Source of the DNA: a bacterium
GTDB taxonomy: Bacteria; Armatimonadota; Abditibacteriia; Abditibacteriales; Abditibacteriaceae
DNA: 64,000 nt
Direction of reading: 5' to 3'
Assembly (NCBI GenBank): GCA_004172935.1
Contig: SDZD01000031.1
Coordinates: 1 to 64,000, forward strand
Shown here: positions 18,716 to 25,857 of the stretch, one piece after another
Layout: each line of letters starts with the position of its first letter
Numbering within the stretch: position 1 is the first letter of the stretch
Position numbers and translations under genes: made by a program
Notes under the pieces: model-generated
Database searches by the model: none
Told to the model about the DNA's origin: nothing
The model's input: the letters and a program-made list of their open reading frames with translations, nothing else

Positions 18716-19231
18716 ATGACCCCAATTCACCACATCCGGCCCACTGATTCCGATTACTCGACGCGATTAGTGGCGCCTTTACGGTTGATAAATCTGATTT
18801 GGCCTTTGCCCGAACCGAGGGACATCGAGAAGTGGCGCCTTCGCGGCACGCACCACTTCGTCATCTATAGCGAGGCAGAGCCTTTGGCACATGCGGGTAT
18901 CTTCGTGCGCGAGGTGTTTACTGCGCGTGGCACCATTCCGGTGGGTGCGTTGGGAGGTGTGTGCGTCCACCCCGATTATCGCGGGCGCGGTTGGGGCCGC
19001 GATGTCGCTCAGGCGGCTTTCGATTTCTTGCCCCAGTTGGGAGTCGAGGTTTCCCTGTTTCAAACTCCTGTGCCCGATTTCTATGCTCGGCTTGGCGCGC
19101 GTCTCGTCTCCAACCGTTTTCATAATGGTTCTAATCCCGCTGATCCCTTTATGGATGTGTACAAGATGATCTTGCCCGCCAGCTTCGACTGGCCCGAAGG
19201 CGACATCGACATCAACGGCCCCGGTTACTAA
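18716..19231 (+). CDS. GNAT-family N-acetyltransferase
   Basis: A 171-residue acetyl-CoA-dependent transferase of unknown substrate. Motif A is clear: LGGVCVHPDYRGRGWGRDVAQAA, with the RGRGWG pyrophosphate-binding loop, followed by FDFLPQLGVEVSLFQ and FYARLGARLVSNRF typical of motif B. ATG 18716 was chosen since the frame upstream overlaps polX by tens of bases. The gene begins 20 bases after polX and is probably cotranscribed. Confidence 0.88.
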   Translation: MTPIHHIRPTDSDYSTRLVAPLRLINLIWPLPEPRDIEKWRLRGTHHFVIYSEAEPLAHAGIFVREVFTARGTIPVGALGGVCVHPDYRGRGWGRDVAQAAFDFLPQLGVEVSLFQTPVPDFYARLGARLVSNRFHNGSNPADPFMDVYKMILPASFDWPEGDIDINGPGY

Positions 19232-19329
19232 GTTGCGGCGTTTGCACTGCTAATACGGATGCGCAACGGGGGGAATGCCAGCCTGGAAAATATTTATTTG
19301 CCGAATGTTTAAAAAGCAAAACATCTGGG

Positions 19330-19366
19330 TATAATTGCTCAATCCAAAAAGCTAATTCGGTTTAGC
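19330..19366 (+). promoter_or_regulatory. Probable promoter -10 and autoregulatory operator of lacI-type gene
   Basis: A perfect TATAAT lies at 19330-19335. Sixteen bases further is GCTAATTCGGTTTAGC (19351-19366), whose outer GCTAA/TTAGC halves are inverted around a CG-containing centre, the layout of LacI/GalR operators. It overlaps the expected transcription start, so autorepression is plausible. No clear -35 box is seen. Confidence 0.5.
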
Positions 19367-19375
19367 AAGACATTT

Positions 19376-20437
19376 ATGCTGCGAATGAGTGACATTGCCC
19401 GCCGTGCGGGCGTATCGCAATCGACCGTGTCGTTCGTACTCAACGGACGCGACACGGCGGTTCGTATCTCCGATAAAACGCGGCAGAAGGTGCTTCTGGC
19501 GGCGGACGAACTGGGCTATCGCCAGAACCAGTTGGCGCGTGCTATGCGAACCGGCAATTCGCAAATGCTCGGCTTTTTGGGCGGCGATTTGTGCGACGAG
19601 CATGTCGGGCGAATGCTTGACGGCGCCTTGCAAGAGGCCGAAGCGCACGGCTTCACCCTCAAAATCCTGCCGCACCGCGAAGGCGCCGATGGCTTCGCAT
19701 CTATCCGACGCTCCTCCGAACTCCGCCTGATGGGAGTGGCCGCACTGCACTTGCCGCGCGAGTTGGTTCGCCATCTGTACGAAGAGTCAATGCATTGCAG
19801 CCGGCCAATGGTATTGCTCGATACGCCTGTTCCGCTCGATGATGTGCCACAAGTCGCCACCGACGATGCGGGCGGAGTGCGCGCCGGAGTCGAGCATCTG
19901 GTCGAACTCGGTCACACCCGTATCGCTCTCGTTTCCAGCGACCCGATTTCGGTGTTGGCGCCCATCCGTGAAGGTGCTTTTCGCGCAGTGATGGCCGAAG
20001 CTGGTTTGTCCTTCGAAGAAGACAATCTGGTGCGCGGCAACTTCTCGCAGCGCGAACCCAACGTCGCGGCGGCGCGGCAGTTGTTAGACCGTTCCGCCGA
20101 GCAGCGCCCGACGGCTATTTTCTGTATGGGTGATGCGATTGCGGCCACCGTCATTCAGGTTGCCGCCGAACTGGGCCTCCGTGTTCCCCACGATGTCTCG
20201 GTTGTCGGCTTTGGCGACTTGAACATTGCCGCGCTTTGCAATCCTCCGCTAACCACCTTGCGCCAGCCGTTCCGGCACATGGGACGCCTTGCTGTGAGGC
20301 ATCTTCTTAATGCCGTGCCGCCCGCCGAAGGCGAGGAAGCCTACATCAACACCTCACAGAGTCAGATGCTCGAATCTACAGCGCATCTGCCTGTCGAACT
20401 CGTGGTGCGCAGTTCCTGTGCGCCGCCGCCCGCATAA
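19376..20437 (+). CDS. LacI/GalR-family transcriptional regulator
   Basis: A 353-residue repressor-type protein. The N-terminal helix-turn-helix is standard (MSDIARRAGVSQSTVSFVLNGRD, then ISDKTRQKVLLAADELGYRQNQLARAMRTG), followed by the hinge and a periplasmic-binding-protein-like sugar-sensing domain (about 65-345) with GVEHLVELGHTRIALVSS and VSVVGFGDLNIAALCNPPLTTLRQPF. Translation may begin at 19376 or at the internal ATG 19385. The ligand is unknown. The neighbours give only weak clues; the AGE-family sugar enzyme lies about 1.2 kb downstream. Confidence 0.95.
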   Translation: MLRMSDIARRAGVSQSTVSFVLNGRDTAVRISDKTRQKVLLAADELGYRQNQLARAMRTGNSQMLGFLGGDLCDEHVGRMLDGALQEAEAHGFTLKILPHREGADGFASIRRSSELRLMGVAALHLPRELVRHLYEESMHCSRPMVLLDTPVPLDDVPQVATDDAGGVRAGVEHLVELGHTRIALVSSDPISVLAPIREGAFRAVMAEAGLSFEEDNLVRGNFSQREPNVAAARQLLDRSAEQRPTAIFCMGDAIAATVIQVAAELGLRVPHDVSVVGFGDLNIAALCNPPLTTLRQPFRHMGRLAVRHLLNAVPPAEGEEAYINTSQSQMLESTAHLPVELVVRSSCAPPPA

Positions 20438-20439
20438 AA

Positions 20440-20462
20440 GGCGCGAATCCATTTTTCGCGCC
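20440..20462 (+). terminator. Hairpin after LacI-type gene
   Basis: An 8-bp stem GGCGCGAA/TTCGCGCC with a seven-base loop begins three bases after the stop codon. It lacks a U-tract, so terminator strength is uncertain. Confidence 0.45.
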
Positions 20463-20494
20463 ACCGACTGTCAAACAATCACACCTTTAAAGCC

Positions 20495-21316
20495 ATGACT
20501 ACCTTCTCTTTTCGTTCCCACAAATCAAAACAATTCGGATTCACTCTCATAGAGCTTCTGGTTGTTATTGCCATCATCGCCATTTTGGCGGCAATCCTCT
20601 TCCCTGTCTTTGCCCGCGCCCGCGAAAACGCCCGTAAAGCATCGTGCATGTCCAATCTCAAGCAAATTGGCCTCGGCATTCTGCAATACACGCAGGATTA
20701 CGACGAAACCTTCCCCAACGTCGTCTCCAACAGCGACCCTTATTATGGCTGGGTGCAATTGCTTAATCCCTACATCAAGAGCTACCAACTGTTCCAATGC
20801 CCCAGCGAACCCACCAGTGGCTCGACCGCCATTTTGCACGCCTATTGGCCCGACAAAAGCGTGTCGATCAGTCAGGCCGACCACACCGACTACGCCTACA
20901 ATGGACTCGCGGGCGACCCTCCCGGAGCCGGATTGACAGGCGCCAAAATCGCGCAGATGCAACAGCCCTCGACAGGCATCATCGTCAACGACCAAAACCC
21001 CACTCTTCCCGGCCCCGGTGGTAACGATGTAATGGGAATGCAACGCTACGCCGAAACCACCACCTATATGAACGGGGTAGGCAACGGCGCTTACTGCTAC
21101 GGCCTCATACCCGCATCTCAGGCGACGGGCGATTGCGGCGACCGTGTCACCATCGACCGCTCCGCTAATGGCGCCGCCCGCCGCCATCTGGACGCCGCCA
21201 ACTATCTGTTCGCTGATGGACACGTCAAAGCCTTGCGCCCCACACAAATCTATGGCGCCAACTCGCCCTTCACCCTCTCGGCTTCGGCTCCGACGTTCCG
21301 TTTGTACGATTTCTAA
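20495..21316 (+). CDS. DUF1559-type prepilin-like protein (H-x9-DG)
   Basis: Second pseudopilin of the window, 273 residues. The N-terminal leader [15 protein letters not shown] ends in Gly, the canonical prepilin peptidase site, before [20 protein letters not shown]. The region [36 protein letters not shown] is nearly identical to the copy at 2196. The C-terminus has [19 protein letters not shown], the H-x9-DG motif. The central variable part differs completely between the two, as expected for a diversifying surface family. A lipoprotein gene follows 18 bases later. Confidence 0.92.
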   Translation: MTTFSFRSHKSKQFGFTLIELLVVIAIIAILAAILFPVFARARENARKASCMSNLKQIGLGILQYTQDYDETFPNVVSNSDPYYGWVQLLNPYIKSYQLFQCPSEPTSGSTAILHAYWPDKSVSISQADHTDYAYNGLAGDPPGAGLTGAKIAQMQQPSTGIIVNDQNPTLPGPGGNDVMGMQRYAETTTYMNGVGNGAYCYGLIPASQATGDCGDRVTIDRSANGAARRHLDAANYLFADGHVKALRPTQIYGANSPFTLSASAPTFRLYDF

Positions 21317-21334
21317 CCCCCCAAATCACTTCTC

Positions 21335-21583
21335 ATGCGATTTTCATTCAAAGTCAGGCCGCGGCAGCGCTCTTTTTGCGGGGTGGGGTTGGCGGCAGCC
21401 TTGCTTCTGCTGTTGGCCGGGTGCGGTTCGGGCGCCAGCAACGCGACTGCTACAGAAGCCGCTGCCAACGATTCGCAAAAAGCCGCACTCGCCGCTCAAC
21501 AGGGTGTCGCCGCCGATAATGCCAACCGTCAGGCGCGTCAGGCCGACGAAGCGCGCCGCGCCGCCGCCAGACAGGCACCCTAA
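21335..21583 (+). CDS. Small Ala-rich lipoprotein
   Basis: An 82-residue protein with a basic N-terminus, a hydrophobic stretch (GLAAALLLLLAGC) and a good lipobox LAGC, so it is predicted to be lipid-modified on that Cys. The mature part is almost all Ala, Gln, Asn and Arg and should form one long helix (QARQADEARRAAARQ). It is possibly in one transcript with the pseudopilin gene 18 bases upstream. Its role is unknown. Confidence 0.75.
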   Translation: MRFSFKVRPRQRSFCGVGLAAALLLLLAGCGSGASNATATEAAANDSQKAALAAQQGVAADNANRQARQADEARRAAARQAP

Positions 21584-21618
21584 AACTCGAATAGTTCTAT
21601 ACGCCTAAGCTAATTTCA

Positions 21619-21644
21619 GGGGCTACTCGCCGAGTGGCCCTTTT
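21619..21644 (+). terminator. Intrinsic terminator directly in front of the AGE-family gene
   Basis: A 9-bp stem (21620-21628 with 21632-21640, one G-U pair) with loop GCC is followed by TTTT. It ends only four bases before the ATG at 21649, so it occupies the place where a ribosome-binding site would be expected. Confidence 0.65.
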
Positions 21645-21648
21645 CGCT

Positions 21649-22992
21649 ATGTCCTTTTCCTCTCGGCTCGCCCTTTTGCTCTCGCCGATGCTTTCGGTTT
21701 ATGGCGCCCACGCGCAAACCTCGCCGATGAGCGTAGCGTTACTGCCACCAACCCCGGCCAGTTACAAGGCGATTGGGCAGCAAACCGACGAGAATTTGCG
21801 CGCCCACGTTTTATCGCAGTGGTTCCCGCGCGCCATCGCCAAAGATTTGGGCGGCGGCTTCGACCAGAATTTCTCTGAAAACTGGGCCAACACTTCCAAG
21901 GGCGAACGCTCCGTGGTTTATCAGGCCCGACTCACATGGTTGGCTTCTCAGGCGGCGCTGCGCTATGCGCCCGAAGCCGAGAGGTGGAAGCAGTACGCCT
22001 CGCATGGCGCTAGCTTTCTGCGCGACCATATGTGGGACTCGCAATATGGCGGCTTCTTCTGGCAGTTGCAAAGCGGCAAACCGGCGCGCGAGGGCGAAAA
22101 GCACGCCTACGGAATCGCCTTCGCTATCTATGCTCTCGCTGCCCATTTTCAGGCGACGGGCGATGCGCGTTCGCTCGATATGGCGCAAAAAGCCTTCCGC
22201 TGGCTCGAATCGCACGCCCACGACCCGAAAAACGGCGGCTACTACGAGGCTCTGACCCAGCAGGGCAAGCCCATTATTATCGCCCCATCCACTGAACAGC
22301 CCACTGATGTCATCGGCACACGCTACGGCTACAAGAGCATGAATACCCACATCCACTTGCTCGAAGCCTTCGCCGCGTTATCGGAAGAGTGGAAAGATAA
22401 AACCCTACGTTCACGCTTGAGTGAGGTGTTTCATCTGGTACGCGATACCGTGGTCGTAGCACCGCCGGGGGCCATGCACCTGTATTTTCGCCCCGACTGG
22501 AAAGCCATTCCCGGCCATGATTCCTACGGCCACGACATCGAAACCGCTTATTTATTGGTCGAAGCCAGTACCGTTCTTGGGCACCCCGATGATGAGCAAA
22601 CCTGGAATGTGGCGCGTGCTTTGGTCGATCACACCCTCGAAGTCGCCCTCGATAGCCAAAATGGCGGCATTTATAATGAGGGCGATACTTTTGGCGCCAT
22701 CTCCGACGCCGACAAAGTTTGGTGGGTGCAGGCCGAAGCGCTCAACGCATTGCTACTCATGCACCATAAATATGGGCGCGCGATGCCGCGTTATTGGGAA
22801 GCCTTCCAACGGCAATGGGCCTTCATTCAGGGGCGCCAGATCGACCGTAAAAATGGCGGCTGGTTCGGTCACGTCTCCAAGGAAGGGCAAGCCACTCCCG
22901 GCGCGTCCAAAAGCAGTGGTTGGACCGAGGGCTACCATCAGGGCAGGGCGCTTCTCAACGTCTCAAAGCTATTAAAAGAAATGTCAACATGA
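21649..22992 (+). CDS. Exported N-acylglucosamine 2-epimerase (AGE) superfamily enzyme
   Basis: Sugar epimerase/isomerase-like (alpha/alpha)6 barrel protein of 447 residues. AGE-type motifs include YQARLTWLASQAAL, DSQYGGFFWQL, KHAYGIAFAIYALAAHF, KNGGYYEAL, NTHIHLLEAFAAL, GHDIETAYLLVEA, DKVWWVQAEALNALL and GWTEGYHQGRALLNV, so the likely active-site His residues are present. Unlike most members, it starts with a signal peptide (MSFSSRLALLLSPMLSVYGAHA), implying a periplasmic or secreted enzyme. A GTG at 21634 is in frame, but it falls inside the terminator hairpin. The substrate is unknown; mannose-, glucose- or cellobiose-type sugars are possible. Confidence 0.88.
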   Translation: MSFSSRLALLLSPMLSVYGAHAQTSPMSVALLPPTPASYKAIGQQTDENLRAHVLSQWFPRAIAKDLGGGFDQNFSENWANTSKGERSVVYQARLTWLASQAALRYAPEAERWKQYASHGASFLRDHMWDSQYGGFFWQLQSGKPAREGEKHAYGIAFAIYALAAHFQATGDARSLDMAQKAFRWLESHAHDPKNGGYYEALTQQGKPIIIAPSTEQPTDVIGTRYGYKSMNTHIHLLEAFAALSEEWKDKTLRSRLSEVFHLVRDTVVVAPPGAMHLYFRPDWKAIPGHDSYGHDIETAYLLVEASTVLGHPDDEQTWNVARALVDHTLEVALDSQNGGIYNEGDTFGAISDADKVWWVQAEALNALLLMHHKYGRAMPRYWEAFQRQWAFIQGRQIDRKNGGWFGHVSKEGQATPGASKSSGWTEGYHQGRALLNVSKLLKEMST

Positions 22993-23375
22993 GAAAGATG
23001 CAGGATTTTGCGTCCAAAAAATGGGGAATTTGGCTTTGAGTTTTCGAAGCTTGAAGGGCTTTTTCTCATAACTCTGTGCGTGTAATGGGGGCTGTTTTCC
23101 TATAAAGAACACAGGAATCGCCTGTGTATCTCGAAAACATTTCGCATTAAAGAACGTCAGTTAAAATCGTGTCCACAGCGCGTCTTATGCGTCCACTCCC
23201 TGTGCTGTCTGGGATGGCATTTCGCTCCAAAGAGGCCAAACTGTTGATAGACAGGTATTTGCGAGTGGGGCGAAATGCTTGGAAGTTGCAGTCCCCTTGC
23301 AAAAAGCGCTCTTTTTGAGGACGCTTTGGCCCATGTAGATAACTACTGCCAGCGAAAGGGAGGCGGCCACGAATT
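22993..23375. other. Long 5' region upstream of glycosyltransferase gene
   Basis: About 380 bases without a convincing gene. It contains a 7-bp hairpin ACACAGG/CCTGTGT (23109-23127) and a separated inverted repeat GCATTTCGC (23217-23225) with GCGAAATGC (23270-23278). These could form a structured leader for the gene at 23376. I recognise no riboswitch class. TATAAA at 23101 is a possible -10 without a good -35. Confidence 0.45.
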
Positions 23376-24971
23376 ATGCGAGTTGCAATTGTTCATGATT
23401 TTTTGATGCAAATGGGTGGCGCCGAGAAGGTCGTCGAGGTCTTTCACGACCTTTTTCCCGACGCACCTATTTACACCTCGGCGTATGATCCTGACGCCAT
23501 GCCGTCCTCCTATCGCTCGTGGGATATTCGTACCTCATTCCTGCAAAAGCTACCGGCTAAGCGTCTGACCCACCGCGCAGCGTTGCTGCTTTACCCCACT
23601 GCCTTCGAATCGTTCGACCTTAGCTCCTACGATTTGGTGCTGTCCTCTTCTTCGGCCTTCTCTAAAGGCGTCATCACCCAGCCCCACACCACGCACATCT
23701 GCTACACCCACTCGCCGATGCGTTATGCGTGGGCAACCAGCTCCTACGTCGAAAAAGAGCGCATTTCTTCGCCGCTTCGCTCCATGCTCGCCCCCGGTCT
23801 GCACTACCTGCGCACCTGGGACGCTATCGCCGCGATGCGCGTCGACCGCTACATCGCCAACTCATCGGCAGTGGCCCGCCGCATTCGCAAGTTCTATCGC
23901 CGCGAAGCCGAAGTTGTTCATCCTCCCGTCGATACCGACCGTTTCCAGATGGCTCCACTCGATGAGATCGGCGATTACGGTATCGTCGCCTCGCGTTTGG
24001 TGCCCTACAAACGAGTCGATTTGGCTGTGCGCGCCTTCACCAAACTCAAACGTCCGCTCAAGGTTGTTGGCGATGGACGCCAACTCGAATCGCTTAAAGC
24101 CATCGCGGGGCCAACCATCGAATTTCTGGGTTACGTCTCCGACGAGGAACTTCCTGGTTTGGTGGCCCGTGCCAAGATGTACCTGATGCCCGGTGAGGAA
24201 GATTTCGGTATCGCTCCCGTCGAAGCCAACGCAGCGGGCGTGCCCGTTGTGGCTTTCGCCGCTGGTGGCGCTCTCGATGTGCAGGTCGAAGGCAAAAGCG
24301 GCCTGTTGTTCCGTACCCAGAGCGTCGATGACCTCTGCGATGCCGTCGAGCGTGCCTACGCCTTCGATTGGGACCGCGATGTAATTCGCGAAAACGCGAT
24401 GCGTTTCGATACGCCCAGCTTCCGCCTCAAAATCCAGCACGTCATCGCGACCACCAGCCCCGGCGACCGCCGCGATGAAGGTGGCGACCGCCGCCGTAAC
24501 CCACAGGGCGCCCCACGCGACGGCGACCGTCGTCATGCTGTAGTCCAACATGGCCGGGTCGTGTGGTTCGACCGTCGCCGACACATCCTGTCGCCCGATG
24601 GCAAAACAGTTGTTGGAGAGCGAACCGGCGAAGGGCACGTTCCTTCGGACATCGTCTCCGTTGAAGCCCCCACTCGCCTGATTATCGTTCCCGATTCAAC
24701 ATCCCAGCAGCCCGAAAACTCCTACGCTGCTCCCACCTCGATTCCTGATGTCAATACTCCGGCTCAGGAAAATCAAGGAGAAAGTGAAGCCCCGTCATCG
24801 CAACTCAAAGGCGAGGGCGCGGTTCAAATTCACGATGCCGCCCCGACTACCGAAAACGCGACCAGTGCGGGCGCGATTCATTCGGTGACGCGCAACGGGC
24901 ACTACTTGAATGGTCATGTTCGCCTCCCGTCTTCCGCAAATGGCGACCATAACGATAACAACGAAGCCTAA
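23376..24971 (+). CDS. GT4-family glycosyltransferase with long disordered C-terminal tail
   Basis: GT-B sugar transferase, probably adding a hexose to a lipid-linked polysaccharide precursor. The catalytic part (about 1-370) starts MRVAIVHDFLMQMGGAEKVVE and includes HSPMRYAW, YIANSSAVARRI, VVHPPVDTDRF, VASRLVPYKRVDLAVRAF and the EX7E motif in EEDFGIAPVEANAAGVPVVAF. The remaining 160 residues are unlike GT4 enzymes. First comes an Arg/Asp/Gly-rich stretch (GDRRDEGGDRRRNPQG, RDGDRRHAVV), then a Pro/Ser/Glu-rich tail ending DHNDNNEA. It lies just upstream of the lasso genes but its usual role is in exopolysaccharide synthesis. Confidence 0.88.
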   Translation: MRVAIVHDFLMQMGGAEKVVEVFHDLFPDAPIYTSAYDPDAMPSSYRSWDIRTSFLQKLPAKRLTHRAALLLYPTAFESFDLSSYDLVLSSSSAFSKGVITQPHTTHICYTHSPMRYAWATSSYVEKERISSPLRSMLAPGLHYLRTWDAIAAMRVDRYIANSSAVARRIRKFYRREAEVVHPPVDTDRFQMAPLDEIGDYGIVASRLVPYKRVDLAVRAFTKLKRPLKVVGDGRQLESLKAIAGPTIEFLGYVSDEELPGLVARAKMYLMPGEEDFGIAPVEANAAGVPVVAFAAGGALDVQVEGKSGLLFRTQSVDDLCDAVERAYAFDWDRDVIRENAMRFDTPSFRLKIQHVIATTSPGDRRDEGGDRRRNPQGAPRDGDRRHAVVQHGRVVWFDRRRHILSPDGKTVVGERTGEGHVPSDIVSVEAPTRLIIVPDSTSQQPENSYAAPTSIPDVNTPAQENQGESEAPSSQLKGEGAVQIHDAAPTTENATSAGAIHSVTRNGHYLNGHVRLPSSANGDHNDNNEA

Positions 24972-24992
24972 GGCGAGGAATTTCACTGAACC

Positions 24993-25286
24993 GTGACTAC
25001 AAGAAACATGATTTTGCCCACAACTCAAGTCAAAGCATCCAACGATCAGGTATCGTGCGATCTGGCTGGCGAAGCTGCTATTCTCGATTTACAAAACGGC
25101 ATTTACTACGGCCTCGACCCCGTTGGTGCCCGTATCTGGGAACTGATTCAAAACCCCTGTGATCCGAAGGAAATCGTGTCTCAACTGCTTGACGAATACG
25201 ACGTGGAAGCCGAACAGTGCCAGAACGACGTTCTCACATTGTTGAACGAACTTGAACAGCGCGGCCTTATCGAGGTTTGCGACTAA
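24993..25286 (+). CDS. PqqD-like RiPP recognition element (lasso B1-type protein)
   Basis: A 97-residue PqqD-family winged-helix protein that in lasso pathways binds the precursor leader and presents it to the peptidase. It contains LAGEAAILDLQNGIYYGLDPVGARIWELI and a C-terminal LTLLNELEQRGLIEV, the usual PqqD pattern. The GTG at 24993 follows GAGGAA at 12 bases; an alternative ATG is at 25008. It is followed after 37 bases by the B2 protease gene and then the cyclase gene, the standard split-B lasso arrangement. Confidence 0.92.
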   Translation: MTTRNMILPTTQVKASNDQVSCDLAGEAAILDLQNGIYYGLDPVGARIWELIQNPCDPKEIVSQLLDEYDVEAEQCQNDVLTLLNELEQRGLIEVCD

Positions 25287-25323
25287 TCTAGGCGCTCCCC
25301 CTCACCACTCGTTTTTCACCATC

Positions 25324-25857
25324 ATGCCTTTGCGCGGCGCCCTCGAAGATGCTCGCCTCACCATCGCTTTTTTGCCACTTGTGGCACGAACTCGTTGGCG
25401 ACTGTGGCGTGTGCCTGTAGCCTCCAGTTCCGCCGCATGGCGCGAGCTGGCGACGCGCGAACTGGATGCCGCCCGCGCCCGCAATGCCCCGCCCCTCGTT
25501 GCCTTCGAGGTATGGCGCCGCGCCCATGCCGTCAAGCGTGCCGCGCGCCTCGTGCCCGGTGCGACCTGCCTTACTCAAGCTCTGTCGTTGCAAAGCATCC
25601 TGTCCAGCTGTGGCGAAAATACCTCGCTGATTCTGGGCGTGGATAAAAATAGTAAGCCGGGTGCCAAAATCAACTTCGAAGCGCACGCCTGGATCGAATG
25701 GAATGGCCGCGTCATCATCGGTGGCCCCATCGACCGCTGGAAGCCGCTGCTCACCATCGCGCCTCCTATGCTCACCACTCCCAGTGGCGAATCCGAAAGT
25801 AAAGCCCCCGTTGGCGACCCCTCCAAACTCGTGAACGCGAGTTCCCCGTCGCAATGA
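25324..25857 (+). CDS. Lasso peptide B2 protein (transglutaminase-like leader peptidase)
   Basis: Cysteine protease of the McjB C-terminal type that removes the precursor leader. The 177-residue protein has the conserved catalytic block GATCLTQALSLQSIL (Cys82) and NFEAHAWIEWNGRVIIGG (His121); Asp137 in PIDRWKPL is the best candidate for the third triad member. ATG 25324 was chosen because the ORF upstream overlaps the RRE gene. Its stop overlaps the cyclase start by four bases (ATGA), implying translational coupling. The C-terminal tail after about residue 145 is poorly conserved. Confidence 0.92.
   Translation: MPLRGALEDARLTIAFLPLVARTRWRLWRVPVASSSAAWRELATRELDAARARNAPPLVAFEVWRRAHAVKRAARLVPGATCLTQALSLQSILSSCGENTSLILGVDKNSKPGAKINFEAHAWIEWNGRVIIGGPIDRWKPLLTIAPPMLTTPSGESESKAPVGDPSKLVNASSPSQ

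Noticed and set aside
23862..24638. 258-codon minus-strand ORF opposite the GT4 gene
   Set aside because: It lies antisense to a well-supported glycosyltransferase and carries no recognisable motif.
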